Below are positions 22,475 to 32,575 of a stretch of 64,000 bases of DNA, piece by piece. The stretch spans positions 11,365,501 to 11,429,500 of the forward strand of contig NGZR01000001.1 in assembly GCA_002197995.1 (NCBI GenBank). Reading direction: 5' to 3'. Each line of letters begins with the position of its first letter. Within the stretch, counting starts at the first letter, position 1. Position numbers and translations under genes: made by a program. This DNA is from Gaeumannomyces sp. JS-464. Its lineage: Eukaryota; Ascomycota; Sordariomycetes; Magnaporthales; Magnaporthaceae. The notes under the pieces were generated by a model, which saw only the letters and a list, made by a program, of their open reading frames with translations, had not been told where the DNA came from and searched no databases.

Positions 22475-23743
22475 ATGGAACTGTATGCTGCCGGCTTTAA
22501 CGCCTGGAATCAACTGTGTTTCCAGAAGTCAACACCACCACCGAGCGGTGACGAGGAGCCCGACGATCTCCACGAATTCGCTTGCGTGTTAACGGACGAA
22601 CGCGTACTTGCAGATGTAACCTCGTCACTGTCTTACACACTTGGTGAGTAAGAGTCACATCGACAACTGCTTTCACTTTGGAGATACGCAACTCGACTCT
22701 GACCGTAGGACATCTACCTTCTGCCCAGTCGAGACGAGCAGTGGGACAAGGGCCGCTGGCGAAGTGCCCGAGGAGGACGCGGCCCTGCGACGAAGGCACG
22801 GCAGCTATGCCCAGGCGGCCAATGGATCTGTAACAGGTAGGTTCGAAAGAGTAGTCGTAACAGAAGAACTCCACTCATTCGAATTTGTGGTGTGCCGAGT
22901 TCCATGAGCAGTCCTCGTCGATGCAAGAACAGTCTGCCAATATGACTCGATACCAGACGCCCTGGCAGCAGTAGCAGCAGCAGCAAGGACAACAGCTACA
23001 GGGGCAGCACGCCCTTCGAAAGAAAAACTCATCAGTTCTCCGAGGACGTCGTCCAGCTGGTCGCGTGCGACGTCGGCTTTGCCGCCCTATCGGCTACTGG
23101 CAGTGTGTGGACATGGGGCGACGACAGATATCCAGGCTGCCTGGCTCGGCCTGTCACTGACAGTAAAAGGTAAGCATGGTTTTAGGAGGTTCACTACGCG
23201 AGTTGGATTTTCTTCTGCATCTCGTTCGCGACGAATAAGATGGCAGCCCATTACGAGTGTGCATCAACAAGTTCTGACAATATCGTTTACTAATGACACA
23301 AACAGCGCCGAAACCGCCGGCCTCGTAATGGACCTAGAGGACTTGACCGGCAAGATTAAGAAGATCGCCGCAGGGGGTTATATCCTCGCCGCATTGACGA
23401 CCGGCGGCGATCTTTACTGCTGGGGCGGGCATCCCGGCAGAAAGGCCATCATCGATAGCAGCGAAGACATGTTGTCTGGCCTGTCCCCGTAGTGGTAGAC
23501 GAGGACGCCGACGTAACCGATGCCGCTGTTGGGGAGTCGCACCTGATAGTCTTCACTGATCGGGGTGGCGTATTTGTGATCGGGGAGAACACTAACGGCC
23601 AGCTAGGTCTAGGGAGGGATGGCCCAACTTCAGTCGGGTCCTGGACGAGGGTAAGCCTACCGCAGCCCCTCGCGCAGTCGCAGGAGATCGTCGGTGTAGC
23701 CGCTGGGTCCAGGTGCTCATTCATCAAGACAAAGAGGAAGTAG
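22475..23743 (+). CDS. RCC1-repeat (beta-propeller) protein, frame broken
   Basis: The start MELYAAGFNAWNQLCF is the usual opening of fungal RCC1-family proteins (GFNAWNQL). Later RCC1 blades appear as VACDVGFAALSATGSVWTWGDDRYPGCL (about 23065-23150), then after a short intron (donor GTAAGC at 23171, acceptor before 23306) AETAGLVMDLEDLTGKIKKIAAGGYIL and GGDLYCWGGHPG, and GESHLIVFTDRGGVFVIGENTNGQLGLG (about 23535-23615). The pieces are in different frames. Changes are needed near 22643, between about 22950 and 23040, and at about 23490, where one C appears to be missing. RCC1 propellers serve as Ran GEFs or as chromatin- or ubiquitin-linked scaffolds; this short protein is not the Ran GEF itself, and its role is unknown. 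Confidence 0.72.
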
Positions 23744-23909
23744 GCAGGCCGCAATATCAGTAGAAGATGAGAAAAAAAAAGGAGCTGAAAAAGACGTCAT
23801 TCAAATCCCGTTGGCCCTAGTGTCCTCTATTTTGGGGTCTACTGTACAAGGGTCTGTGAGGTTTGCCAGTCAAGAATCTTATTGAACCAGCTGCACGATT
23901 ACAGGTTCG

Positions 23910-25122
23910 TCAGTAGTCCTCAATCTCCTGCGGACTGAGTTTCCTGAAGCGAGGACCTTGCGCTCCCTCGACACCCTCGACACCCAGGAGATGGTGGGCA
24001 GGGGGTCCAACGATGCCTATAGGAGTTGAACGTCACCTAGTCAGTCACGGAACCATTTTGTGGAAGAAAAACCAAGGAACATGATTCCTCTTACCAATCT
24101 CGATAGAGTCACCATTCATCTCTCCCTCGATGGTCTCCTTCAGGGTCAGGAGCGCAATGTGGACGGCGTCCTCGAGCTCCAAGGTCTCGGTGTACCTCTT
24201 CTCCAGGAAGGTCTTTGCGTTGGTAGCGGCCTTGCCGATCGCGGTGGCCTTCCAGGGGAAGTAGCTGCCCGAGGGGTCGACCTGGTACAGCATGGGGCCG
24301 CCTTTGAGGATGCCGCCCGTCTTGCCCGAGACCTTCTTCTTCTCACCCTCGGAGTCCTCGACCGTCTTGTCCTCCTCGTCGGGCAGGATGCCCTCGTCCC
24401 ACCCAGCGATCAGCAGGCTGACGCCGTAGGGGCGGACACCGCCCGACTGCGTGGCCTCCTGCACGACCCGGGCCACGTCCTGCACCAGTATCCTCGTCGG
24501 CGGGTACTCGTTGTAGATGCGCTTGTAGCCCGAGTGCGACACCTTGCGCGCCCGGTCGACCAGCACCCTGTAGTCCGGGCCCATGCCCGCGTACACCATC
24601 CCTATGTTGGGCGTGATCAGGCTGATCTTGGAGAGCGATGACGGATCTGCGAGAGGCGACGACGACTTCTTCTCGGTCGCGAGCACGATTCCGTTGGTCG
24701 CTGCGGGGTGCGGCGGAGCTGCGTCAGTATACCCATGATCCGTCTCTCGCCTGGCGCAATGGCGGGGAAGCAACACGCACCCTTGATTCCCAGCGCTGTG
24801 ACGCCCTGGTTGACGGCGTTCAAGGCATACTCTGGAGCAAACGGTCAGTTTCAACCTCTCATCGATGGCGGCGGGGGCGGCGGTGGTTGTGGCGGCGGGG
24901 GAAACGCCACGGCAACAGGCCCGTCCTCCAAGGCTAGGTATTCAAGAGAAGTGCGTACCGATCTGCACAAGCTTGCCGCTGTAGGAAATACGTCAGCCGT
25001 CTGCTCCGGGCGCCTTTAGATATCCAAATATGCGGCGCGAGGCTGGCCCGCCCTGGACGGGGTCCTGCGGAAGCTCACCTTGGCGAGAAGGTAGTCAGGG
25101 AGAATGAGTATCGGTCCGCCAT
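23910..25122 (-). CDS. PRE8: 20S proteasome subunit alpha-2
   Basis: Structural alpha-ring subunit of the 20S proteasome. Five exons: 25079-25122, 24959-24978, 24781-24831, 24095-24700 and 23910-24016. They splice to 275 residues with no frame break. The start [24 protein letters not shown] is the alpha-subunit signature; it follows the conserved YS-LTTFSPSGKL pattern that occludes the gate. Further blocks are [81 protein letters not shown] and [24 protein letters not shown]. Exon 2 is only 20 nt. An insert with [21 protein letters not shown] follows GWDEG and makes the protein longer than the ~250 of yeast Pre8. Confidence 0.95.
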
Positions 25123-26212
25123 GGCTGCTGAGGATTGCTGGGTATCGACGGTGTCCGGGGCAACTCTATGAATCTATGCGGCTGCGGAACGGGGTGTGCT
25201 ACGCGGGGTGGGCAGGATGCCAGGTTCGGGTTGAGGTTGTCAATTCGGGGCGGGCGAAGCTGTCTTGGATGCGGCCGTCGGTTCTCCCAGCTGCTGCACC
25301 CAACCACGTCCCAGCTGCGGTTCTAGGCACCTTGCAGCGCGTCAGCTCTGAGTCGCCTGGAGAGCTCCAGCGTGCATGGACCACCGACCACCACCCACCT
25401 CAGCTCAAAGTGGGTCACGATTGGCTGTCTCGTTTACAACGAAAAGAGGCCTCGATTGCAATTCTTTTCCTACATCCTTTATTTCCCTCCAACTGTTTTT
25501 TTCTTATGACTATATCCTTTCTTATTCTTCATCTCTCCATCCCGGATCCATCTGTACTATCTATTTCCTGGCGCGGGTTAGCAGGTGAGTGGTAACCTTT
25601 TGTGCGAGGCTGTGTGGCGTGGAATCTGTGGCTTCAAGTTTGTGGCTGAAAAATAAATGGTTCTACACAGTTTTCAAGCTGGCTTTCAGGTTTTGAACCA
25701 CTGTGCAAACGGCGCCTCCACTAAAGAAAAAGCATCTTTTCTCTCTGTGCGTTTCTCAGTGTCCCTGGCCAGCTGGATACCTCGATACCTCAGCTCTGCT
25801 TTGTTGCCCGAATTAGACACGCCATCGGAGCCTCGGCTGGAAACTGCGCTCGCAAGGCGACCTGCTCACCAGGATGTGACGGCGTGCGGCTCTTTCTCTT
25901 AAGCTCTTTGGTCCACTCTCCGTACCAGGTTCGATGACTTGAGGTAGGTGGTATTTCTTATTCCATTTCCTCCGCCAAGCCTTCCACCTCGTTCTCCTGA
26001 CAGCTCTCACCCACCGTCAACACTCTCTCCCCGATTGCCGATCTCTCGCCAGGATGTACTTACCACTGCTCAGAATCATCCCACATTTGTTTGCCGCCTG
26101 TGTTTATTAACCCTCCTTCACCGACCCACAGTGACACTTCGGGGTGCAGCACACGCAAACTCGCATATCCCCTCCCATCCTCCTGTCACGACCTGCCATT
26201 TCGCCGGTGAAC
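25123..26212. other. Divergent intergenic region between PRE8 and the RING-CH gene
   Basis: About 1.1 kb with no gene recognised. C/T-rich stretches at 25450-25560 and 25960-26130 look like fungal promoter and 5' UTR sequence. I looked for the proteasome control element GGTGGCAAA near PRE8 and did not see it. Confidence 0.5.
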
Positions 26213-27374
26213 ATGGATGAGCCGAGCCCGCACTTCAAATCCGAGCCCTCGTGGTCCTGGGGCGATGGCATACCCGCCGGCCCCAGCGCCAGCACTGGCG
26301 CCGAGCCGGCACCCCAGTCGACATCTGCCGAGGGCTTGCGCTCCCGATCGCATCCGACCTTACAGCCAGACCCCGAACCCAAAGCCGAGACCGAGCCGCA
26401 AGCACAGCCGCAACAAGAACAGCAGGGGCAGCGGAGCAGCGGAGGCAGCGACATTACCGACCACGTCAGTGTAGAATCTGTTTGGAAACAGTGCCGCCGA
26501 CATTTGACGTGCCGGAAGGTGGACTCTTCGGCTCGCGGCCCCGCGTCCGGTACATATCCGAGGATCCGGAGCTGGGCCGGCTCATGAGCCCTTGTCACTG
26601 CAAAGGCTCCCAGCGATATGTCCACGAGGGCTGCCTCCAGGCGTGGCGCCAGGCCGCACCGCTGTCGGACCGCAATTTCTGGCGCTGTCCGACCTGCGGG
26701 TTCCAGTATCGTATGTCCCGCCTGCGCTGGGCGTCGTGGCTGTCCAACAGGTTGACGCGCCTGGGCTTGACCCTTGTCGTGCTCTTCATGGTTGTGTTCT
26801 TGCTCGGCTTCGTCGCAGATCCTATCATCAACCTCTACGTCGACCCCTGGGGCTGGCTCTTTGGGTTCTGGTCCGACGTCGCGGACGACTGGGACGACCT
26901 AAGAGTGGAGCTGCCGGATGAGGAATCGTTTGGTTGGTATCTGCACTTCGTCAAGGGTGTCCTCTCCCTGAGTCTCGTTGGAGCCGTCCAAGCATTCACG
27001 ACAATGAACCCATTCACCTGGTGGCAGCTCCGCGTGGGCGGCATTGTCGGAGGTGGCGGAAACCAGCGGGGACGGCGCGGCGGTGGTCGCGACCGGATGG
27101 AGAACATTAACCTTGCTATTGTTGTTGTCGGGCTGTTCACAGTCCTTGCCGTACGTCTTTGAGCGCCGATTTTTCTCATGACCTGACACACCGCGCGTGC
27201 ATCCTGTGGTGGCTTGCTAACGCATAAAAACAGGCAACGTGGAAATTGGTCAGTGCCTTGAGCTCGCGGGCTCTCGAGAAGGTCAGCGAGCAAGTCATGG
27301 ATATCCAAGGAGATGACGGAGATGACGACGATGACGACGACGATGCCGATGACGCCGGTGGCGGAAGAGATTGA
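26213..27374 (+). CDS. RING-CH (MARCH-type) membrane E3 ubiquitin ligase, one frame break
   Basis: The N-terminus (MDEPSPHFKSEPSWSWGDGI) is disordered and Gln/Pro-rich. It is followed by a RING-CH finger: CRICLE, then LMSPCHCKGSQRYVHEGCLQAW and FWRCPTCGFQY, giving the C4HC3 order of MARCH ligases. Three hydrophobic segments follow (LTLVVLFMVVFLLGFVADPII; VLSLSLVGAVQAF; NLAIVVVGLFTVLAATW), so the protein should be multi-pass. An intron at 27151-27233 separates exon 1 from a short last exon ending in an Asp-rich tail. The disordered start and the RING lie in different frames, and the change falls near 26465. An in-frame ATG at 26251 could start the RING frame, but its upstream translation does not look like the family. 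Likely acts on the ER or endosomal membrane; the substrate is unknown. Confidence 0.8.
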
Positions 27375-28964
27375 CCTCAGTGCTGGCTTTTCTCCCTCGT
27401 GACCGCACGACACGCCCTAGAATCTATGGAACCTATACAACTGAAGCGTTACCTTCTGATGAGTGCCGTCCCCATGCCCCTGCCATCGAATTGACCCAGC
27501 AAGCACTGCACACTCTTAAGTTGCCTCGAGCCAGCTCTCCCATGGTGCGTCGACTAGTCTGTGTGCAGAGATGGATACCTCGCCGTCCCTTTGAGGCCGA
27601 GCGTCTTGCTTCGGTCTCGTTTTGGGCACGACGAGAGATCAGCCTCGCTGTCAAATGCTGCCGTTTCCTTTCTGGAAATGGCAGCGCGACTTCTACATCA
27701 CTCTTCAGAACTTTTTCTCGTTTTTCTCGTGAAGGTGTGGTTCGGAGCGGGACGTTGATACAACTGCAACCCTTTAAGCTTGTTTGGAGCGAAAGCCTGT
27801 CCTTGACGCCTCCAGCTTGATGTCATGCATTTTCGGGTCGGTGTTAATTATGCCACACCTTATTTCTCGGGTAGACTAGAAGCATCAGAATCCCAAAGCG
27901 GCCTTTTTGTTATTTATTGCCGGGTCTGGCACTGACCGGGCCGAGATGGCGCCGCATCGTAGCCTTCACACGTGGCTTTGTCACGAGCGTTCGCTCACCG
28001 ACGTGCGTGTTGGCTGCGCCGCACCATTTAATTGGGTCGGCGAGAGCCGCTTAGACTCAGGTAGGCGTAGGCACCATGCAGGGGCTGTTAGATAATGGAA
28101 AATAGGGGGAGTGGCGCCCTGTGAACGGTTCGCGTTGAATATGTGCGATCGATTTGATAATGGAGAAGACCAGATTGGCCTCTGAAACGATCCCTACCTC
28201 GATGGCCTTTTCATTATTGACATTATGGGCATTTGATCTGCTCCACTGGTAAGGTTCTTTCGAGACGGTAAATTACCTCAGACAATGCTTCTTTCTTGAC
28301 AAGCTGAGCACCCGATTTTTTGTATTTTTTTTCTCTGTCTGTTGCTTGTCTTCGGCAGGGTAGGTAGGTACCTCCCTCCAATAGGTCCCGTAGTTGCTCA
28401 CCCAGACGGCCGGACCCGTTTTCAACATCAAATTTCTGCCCGTCGCGACTGCTGCTTGCTTGTAACGAGGCACAAGCACACGTTTCCACGTCTCAACGAC
28501 TTTCGCCCACGCTCGTTATCCTTTCTTTTTTTCTTCTGTCCCCATTTCCCAGCCTCCTCTACGACGCAGCGAAGCGGCCGACTTTCCTCGCACACTATAT
28601 CGATCTATATCGACAGAGACGACAGGTTGCAGTGCCATCGGGATCATTGCGAGAAGAAAAAGGAGAATTTGAGGCCACGAAACCGCAACCGGAGTCCAAC
28701 GCCACGACGACTAAATAGGGAGTGCCCGATCCCGAGTAACTTTCCCGTCCTACCCCTTGGGCTTTATTCCTCTGTCGATCGAACACCGGCGAAGCTTCGA
28801 CGGGAGAGCTGGGCCTAGCCAGGCGTCGACCATAGCCCTACGGTCAACCAAGGCTGATTGAAACGACAACCGCCCATTGCGCGCGCGCCATCCCTTCGCC
28901 GACAACGTACCAGTGCGACGAGAAACATCTTGAACGAGGGGGAGAAGGACAGGAAGAAGAAAGA
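27375..28964. other. Intergenic region upstream of the mannosyltransferase
   Basis: About 1.6 kb holding the 3' UTR of the RING-CH gene and a long leader of the mannosyltransferase gene. C/T-rich segments occur around 28500-28560. No gene-like sequence seen. Confidence 0.5.
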
Positions 28965-30203
28965 ATGCATCTACCATACCCGTCCAGGAAGGACTCCAAC
29001 GCCGCGCGGTACGCGCCGGCGCGGCGGGGGCCCGGCTCCGGGGCGGCGCGGTTTGTGCCGCCGATACTGCGGAGGATGCGGCTGCGGGGCGGCGTCGTGC
29101 TCGTGACGCTCGTGCTGGGCGTCCTGTACGTCGGGTCGCTGCTGCGCGGGGGGCCGGCGGCGGCGGCGGCGCGGGGAGGCGAGGAGGCGCCTACGCGGAG
29201 CACGTCCCGACGGGGAACCCGCCCGCCGTCATCGTGACGGTGCTCGAGGACGGCGGCGGAAAGTTCAGCAAGGCGTACCTGCAGAACGTCAAGGACAACA
29301 GGATATTATACGCCAAGAAGCACGGTATGTCTTTTTATTCGCTTGCTCGTTTACATATACACACACCATGCCTTCCCATGCACTCCACACCGCCGTTCGG
29401 CTCATCGCCTCGATATATCTTGACGGGGCGCAAAAGACTAACCCGTACCCCGATGCGATGCCCGACAGGCTACGAGACCTTCTTCCCCACCGTGTCCGAG
29501 TACGACCTCGGCGGGTCGCCGGCGTCGTGGGCCAAGGTGGTGGCGATGCGGCACGCGCTGTCCAAGTTCCCGGACGCGAGCTTCGTCTGGTTCCTGGACC
29601 AGGACTCGCTCATCATGGCGGGCGACATCGGCATCGAGACGTCGCTCATGGAGTCGGCGTCGCTCGACAAGGTCATGATCAAGGACCACCCGGTCGTGCC
29701 GCCCGACAGCATCATCAAGACGTTTGCGCACCTCAAGCCCCACGACGTCGACCTGGTGCTCACGCAGGACAAGGAGGGCTTGAGCGTCGGCAGCTTCATC
29801 GTGCGCAACGGCGAGTGGGCCCGCTTCTTCCTCGAGACATGGTTCGACCCGATATACCGGAGCTACAACTTCCAGAAGGCCGAGGCGCACGCGCTGGTGA
29901 GTTTTAATCTGCTGGGCAAACAACCCCTTTCTTGGGCTCCCACGTGAACCAGATGGCTAACGTGGCATTTCGTCCTTCTCACAGGAACACATTGTCCAGT
30001 GGCACCCCACGATCCTCTCGAAGCTGGCCGTAGTGCCCCAGCGGTACATCAACGCCTACAGCAGCAGCAGCGACGCGAACGCAGAGTACAAGCCCGGCGA
30101 CATCGCCGTCCGCTTCAACACGTGCATGAAGACGGGCGCGGCGGCCTGCGAGGCCGAGGCGGACAAGTACAACAAGCAGTGGCGCAGCAACTTCAGGTCA
30201 TGA
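28965..30203 (+). CDS. GT34-family alpha-mannosyltransferase, Mnn10/Mnn11-like
   Basis: Golgi type II membrane enzyme expected to extend N-glycan outer-chain mannan in the M-Pol II complex. After a basic N-terminus (residues ~1-45) comes a transmembrane anchor, GGVVLVTLVLGVLYVGSLL. The catalytic domain reads VTVLEDGGGKFSKAYLQNVKDNRILYAKKHGYETFF, ASWAKVVAMRHALSKFPDASFVWFLDQDSLIM (DQD as the metal-binding DxD-type motif), VGSFIVRNGEWARFFLETW and EHIVQWHP. Introns lie at about 29324-29468 (GTATGT...CGACAG) and 29896-29983 (GTGAGT...TCACAG). The stop is at 30201-30203. One frame change is needed between about 29178 and 29200, in GGGGAGGCGAGGAGG-type sequence, to join anchor and catalytic domain. 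Mnn11 is the closer match by impression; I cannot prove it. Confidence 0.82.
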
Positions 30204-32038
30204 GGCGGGGTGGGAAACCCAAGATTTAATGTAATGAACAAGGAAGATCCAAAGGCTGGTGGTGTGGGTGGCGGGGGCTATTTTGATTGATCTTTTGGTT
30301 TGTTCTCTGCATTTTTTCTTCACCTTTTTCCCTTTTTTCTTTCTTTTTTTCTTTCTTTTTTTCTTTCCTTTCTTTCTTTTCGTTTCTATATTTCCGCCTG
30401 CGTAGGTACCTTTTTTGGCACTTGTTGGTACTTTTGTCTTACTCATGTCGCCAAGCGTCAATACCATGGATATCTTTTTGTTTTCTTCTGCTCCATCCCT
30501 TCCACTTCACCCGACTGCAATACACAAGTACCTTTTTACACATGCCGCACGAAAGATGATGTATGCAATGGCCAAATTCTCTAAAGCATGCAGTCAGATG
30601 CTCTGGTGGCCCTTTACTTTCGGGACCCGTACCCAGCTCCCGACAGCTTGGGTGCTGGGAAAGGCTGGCTCCACGCCGAGGCCTCCCTGTCTCGTGGTGG
30701 CGGGTGGCACAGCGGCCACCTTGCTGCGGCCAACTTGAGCCTCACCGGTCGACACGCGCAGCTCTATGAGTCCATGGCCACGGGTAGGCCGGGTCGCGCG
30801 GCGGGTCACGTTTAGATGCCTACCTACCTACGGAGTTGAGTTGGGGTTCGTTGCCGCGCGAGACGCTGCACAAGTCCCGTGCATCAAGCGGGCGCGGCCA
30901 CCAGGCAGGCAGGCAGCATGATGGGGGCGATCGAAAATAGACAAAGGAAGGGGGGCGCGGCGCGTATCGAGCGAGGTCCAGGACTCTGTGAGGGCGAAAG
31001 AAACCCAAGGACTTCCCGGCGACTCAAACGACGCCCATTGATGTGTCCTACCCTGTAAGTGTTGTTTATTTACATGTAAAATTGCGGCATACCTTTTTTT
31101 TTTTTTTTTTGGGTCGGAGAATAAGGTCCAAGGCTGGTGTGTGGAGTGGAGTCCCCACCTCCAGCCCCAAAATGTCTGGCAAGCCCCTGAGGTGCCGTTC
31201 AAGCGCCGCCAGGATCGGCGATGGAATGGGGTTTCAAGTCGAGAGATTCCCGGCGGCCAAGCTCGCGCCTGGCGCTCAGGGCGTAAATGGCGACTCCAGT
31301 CTATTGCATGATGTTAGACACACAATGAAGACAGAGGGAGATCAACGTCTAAGAAGAGGAAAGAAGGCAAAGGATCACGATCATGGTAATGCGCGGGCTG
31401 GTTGTGGCCAAAAACAAAATCATGTATTGGCATCCAAGTTAAAACTATTCTATGGTATATCCTCCAGTTCAAGAAGTGAATCGTAAACAAGCCAGCCGTC
31501 TTCACCAGCCCAGGATCGGCTTCCGCAGGACGTCTCCCGCTTCAGCTCCAATCCTGTTTCCGACTTGTGATGAACCTGGGCAAGACGTCTCCTGCCTAGG
31601 TCCAAATAACGGCTATCCCTCCCAAGGTATCCCCCAAAAGCAAAAAAAGCAGATACAGAAATAGGAAAGCAGAAATAGGAAAGCAGAAAGAGGAAAGGAG
31701 AAACAAGTACAACAGAAACGGGAAAAAGCAGCAACCGTCTATCCCACGCAAGCCAAACACGATGAAAACATGTAAACGCCCATCCGTCTATGCCAAACAA
31801 TAGGGATATTAGTACAAGGGACACGTGGACACCGACAGCCCTACGTATTCCAAGTACTCCGCCACTTGGCAGCGCACCGGGAACACGTCTTGGGAGTCGG
31901 GCAGTTGTCGAAAAAGAGGTTCCACGTGGAGCTCGCGCTAGCTCTTCAACGTTCCAGTCCCACGTCGTTTCCGGCCCCTAGGAAAAGACACGCGTTGCGG
32001 GGATGTGTTTGTGGCGGGCGACCGCGCCAGTGAGCTAC
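30204..32038. other. Intergenic region between convergent genes, with T/C simple sequence
   Basis: About 1.8 kb between the mannosyltransferase and the zinc-ribbon gene. Contains a TTTC-rich tract at about 30310-30390, a T-run at 31095-31112 and imperfect repeats of a GAAATAGGAAAGCA-type unit at 31655-31700. No gene supported. Confidence 0.55.
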
Positions 32039-32575
32039 TTAGAGCTCGTAGCAGATGTCAAAGACGTCGCGGTCCCGGCGGGGACGGGAGCGGCGGATCT
32101 CCCAGTCGACCTCGCGGTCGTACTCGCGGCCGCCGTAGCGGTCGAGGCGCTCGCGCTCAAAGTCGCGCAGGCGGCGGGACCAGCGCGTGCCGTTCTCGTT
32201 GACGCCGCGGTCGCGCGCCTCGCGGAGGCGGGCACGCTCGACGTCGCGGTCCCGGCTGCTGGGGCGGGTCGTGTAGTAGCGGGTGACGGTGGTGGTGGGC
32301 CTGCGGTAGTCGTCGTCGTCGTCATCGTCGGTGGTGGTGACGCAGCGGACGAGGGCGTCGTCGTTGTGGCTGCTGCGCCGGATCCGGAGGCGGCAGGGGC
32401 TCCGGGAGCGGCGGATGACGACGGGGTCGTCGTCGAAGCGGACGCGGCGCATCATGCGCACGTCGTCCTCCTCGCGCTCGCGGGCGCGCTGGCGGGCGTC
32501 GCAGTCGGAGCACTGGGTGCCGAAGGAGGCGCGGATCTTGATGCCGCAGCTCGGGCAAATGCGAAGGCTGAACAT
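32039..32575 (-). CDS. Small Arg/Asp-rich protein with an N-terminal zinc-ribbon
   Basis: Single-exon frame of 178 residues. Residues 1-26 form a compact zinc-binding motif with two CxxC knuckles (CPSCGIKI ... CSDC). The remainder is extremely rich in Arg and Asp with alternating charge (AREREEDDVRMMRRVRFDDD, a DDDDDDDYRR run, RDRDVERARLREARDR) and ends in YEL. The family is not one I can name; the ribbon plus charge-alternating tail suggests a nucleic-acid or condensate-associated protein, which is inference. A heptanucleotide repeat lies about 110-165 bases upstream of the start. Antisense frames of similar length exist, but only this frame has the paired CxxC motif. Confidence 0.6.
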   Translation of the reverse strand: MFSLRICPSCGIKIRASFGTQCSDCDARQRAREREEDDVRMMRRVRFDDDPVVIRRSRSPCRLRIRRSSHNDDALVRCVTTTDDDDDDDYRRPTTTVTRYYTTRPSSRDRDVERARLREARDRGVNENGTRWSRRLRDFERERLDRYGGREYDREVDWEIRRSRPRRDRDVFDICYEL

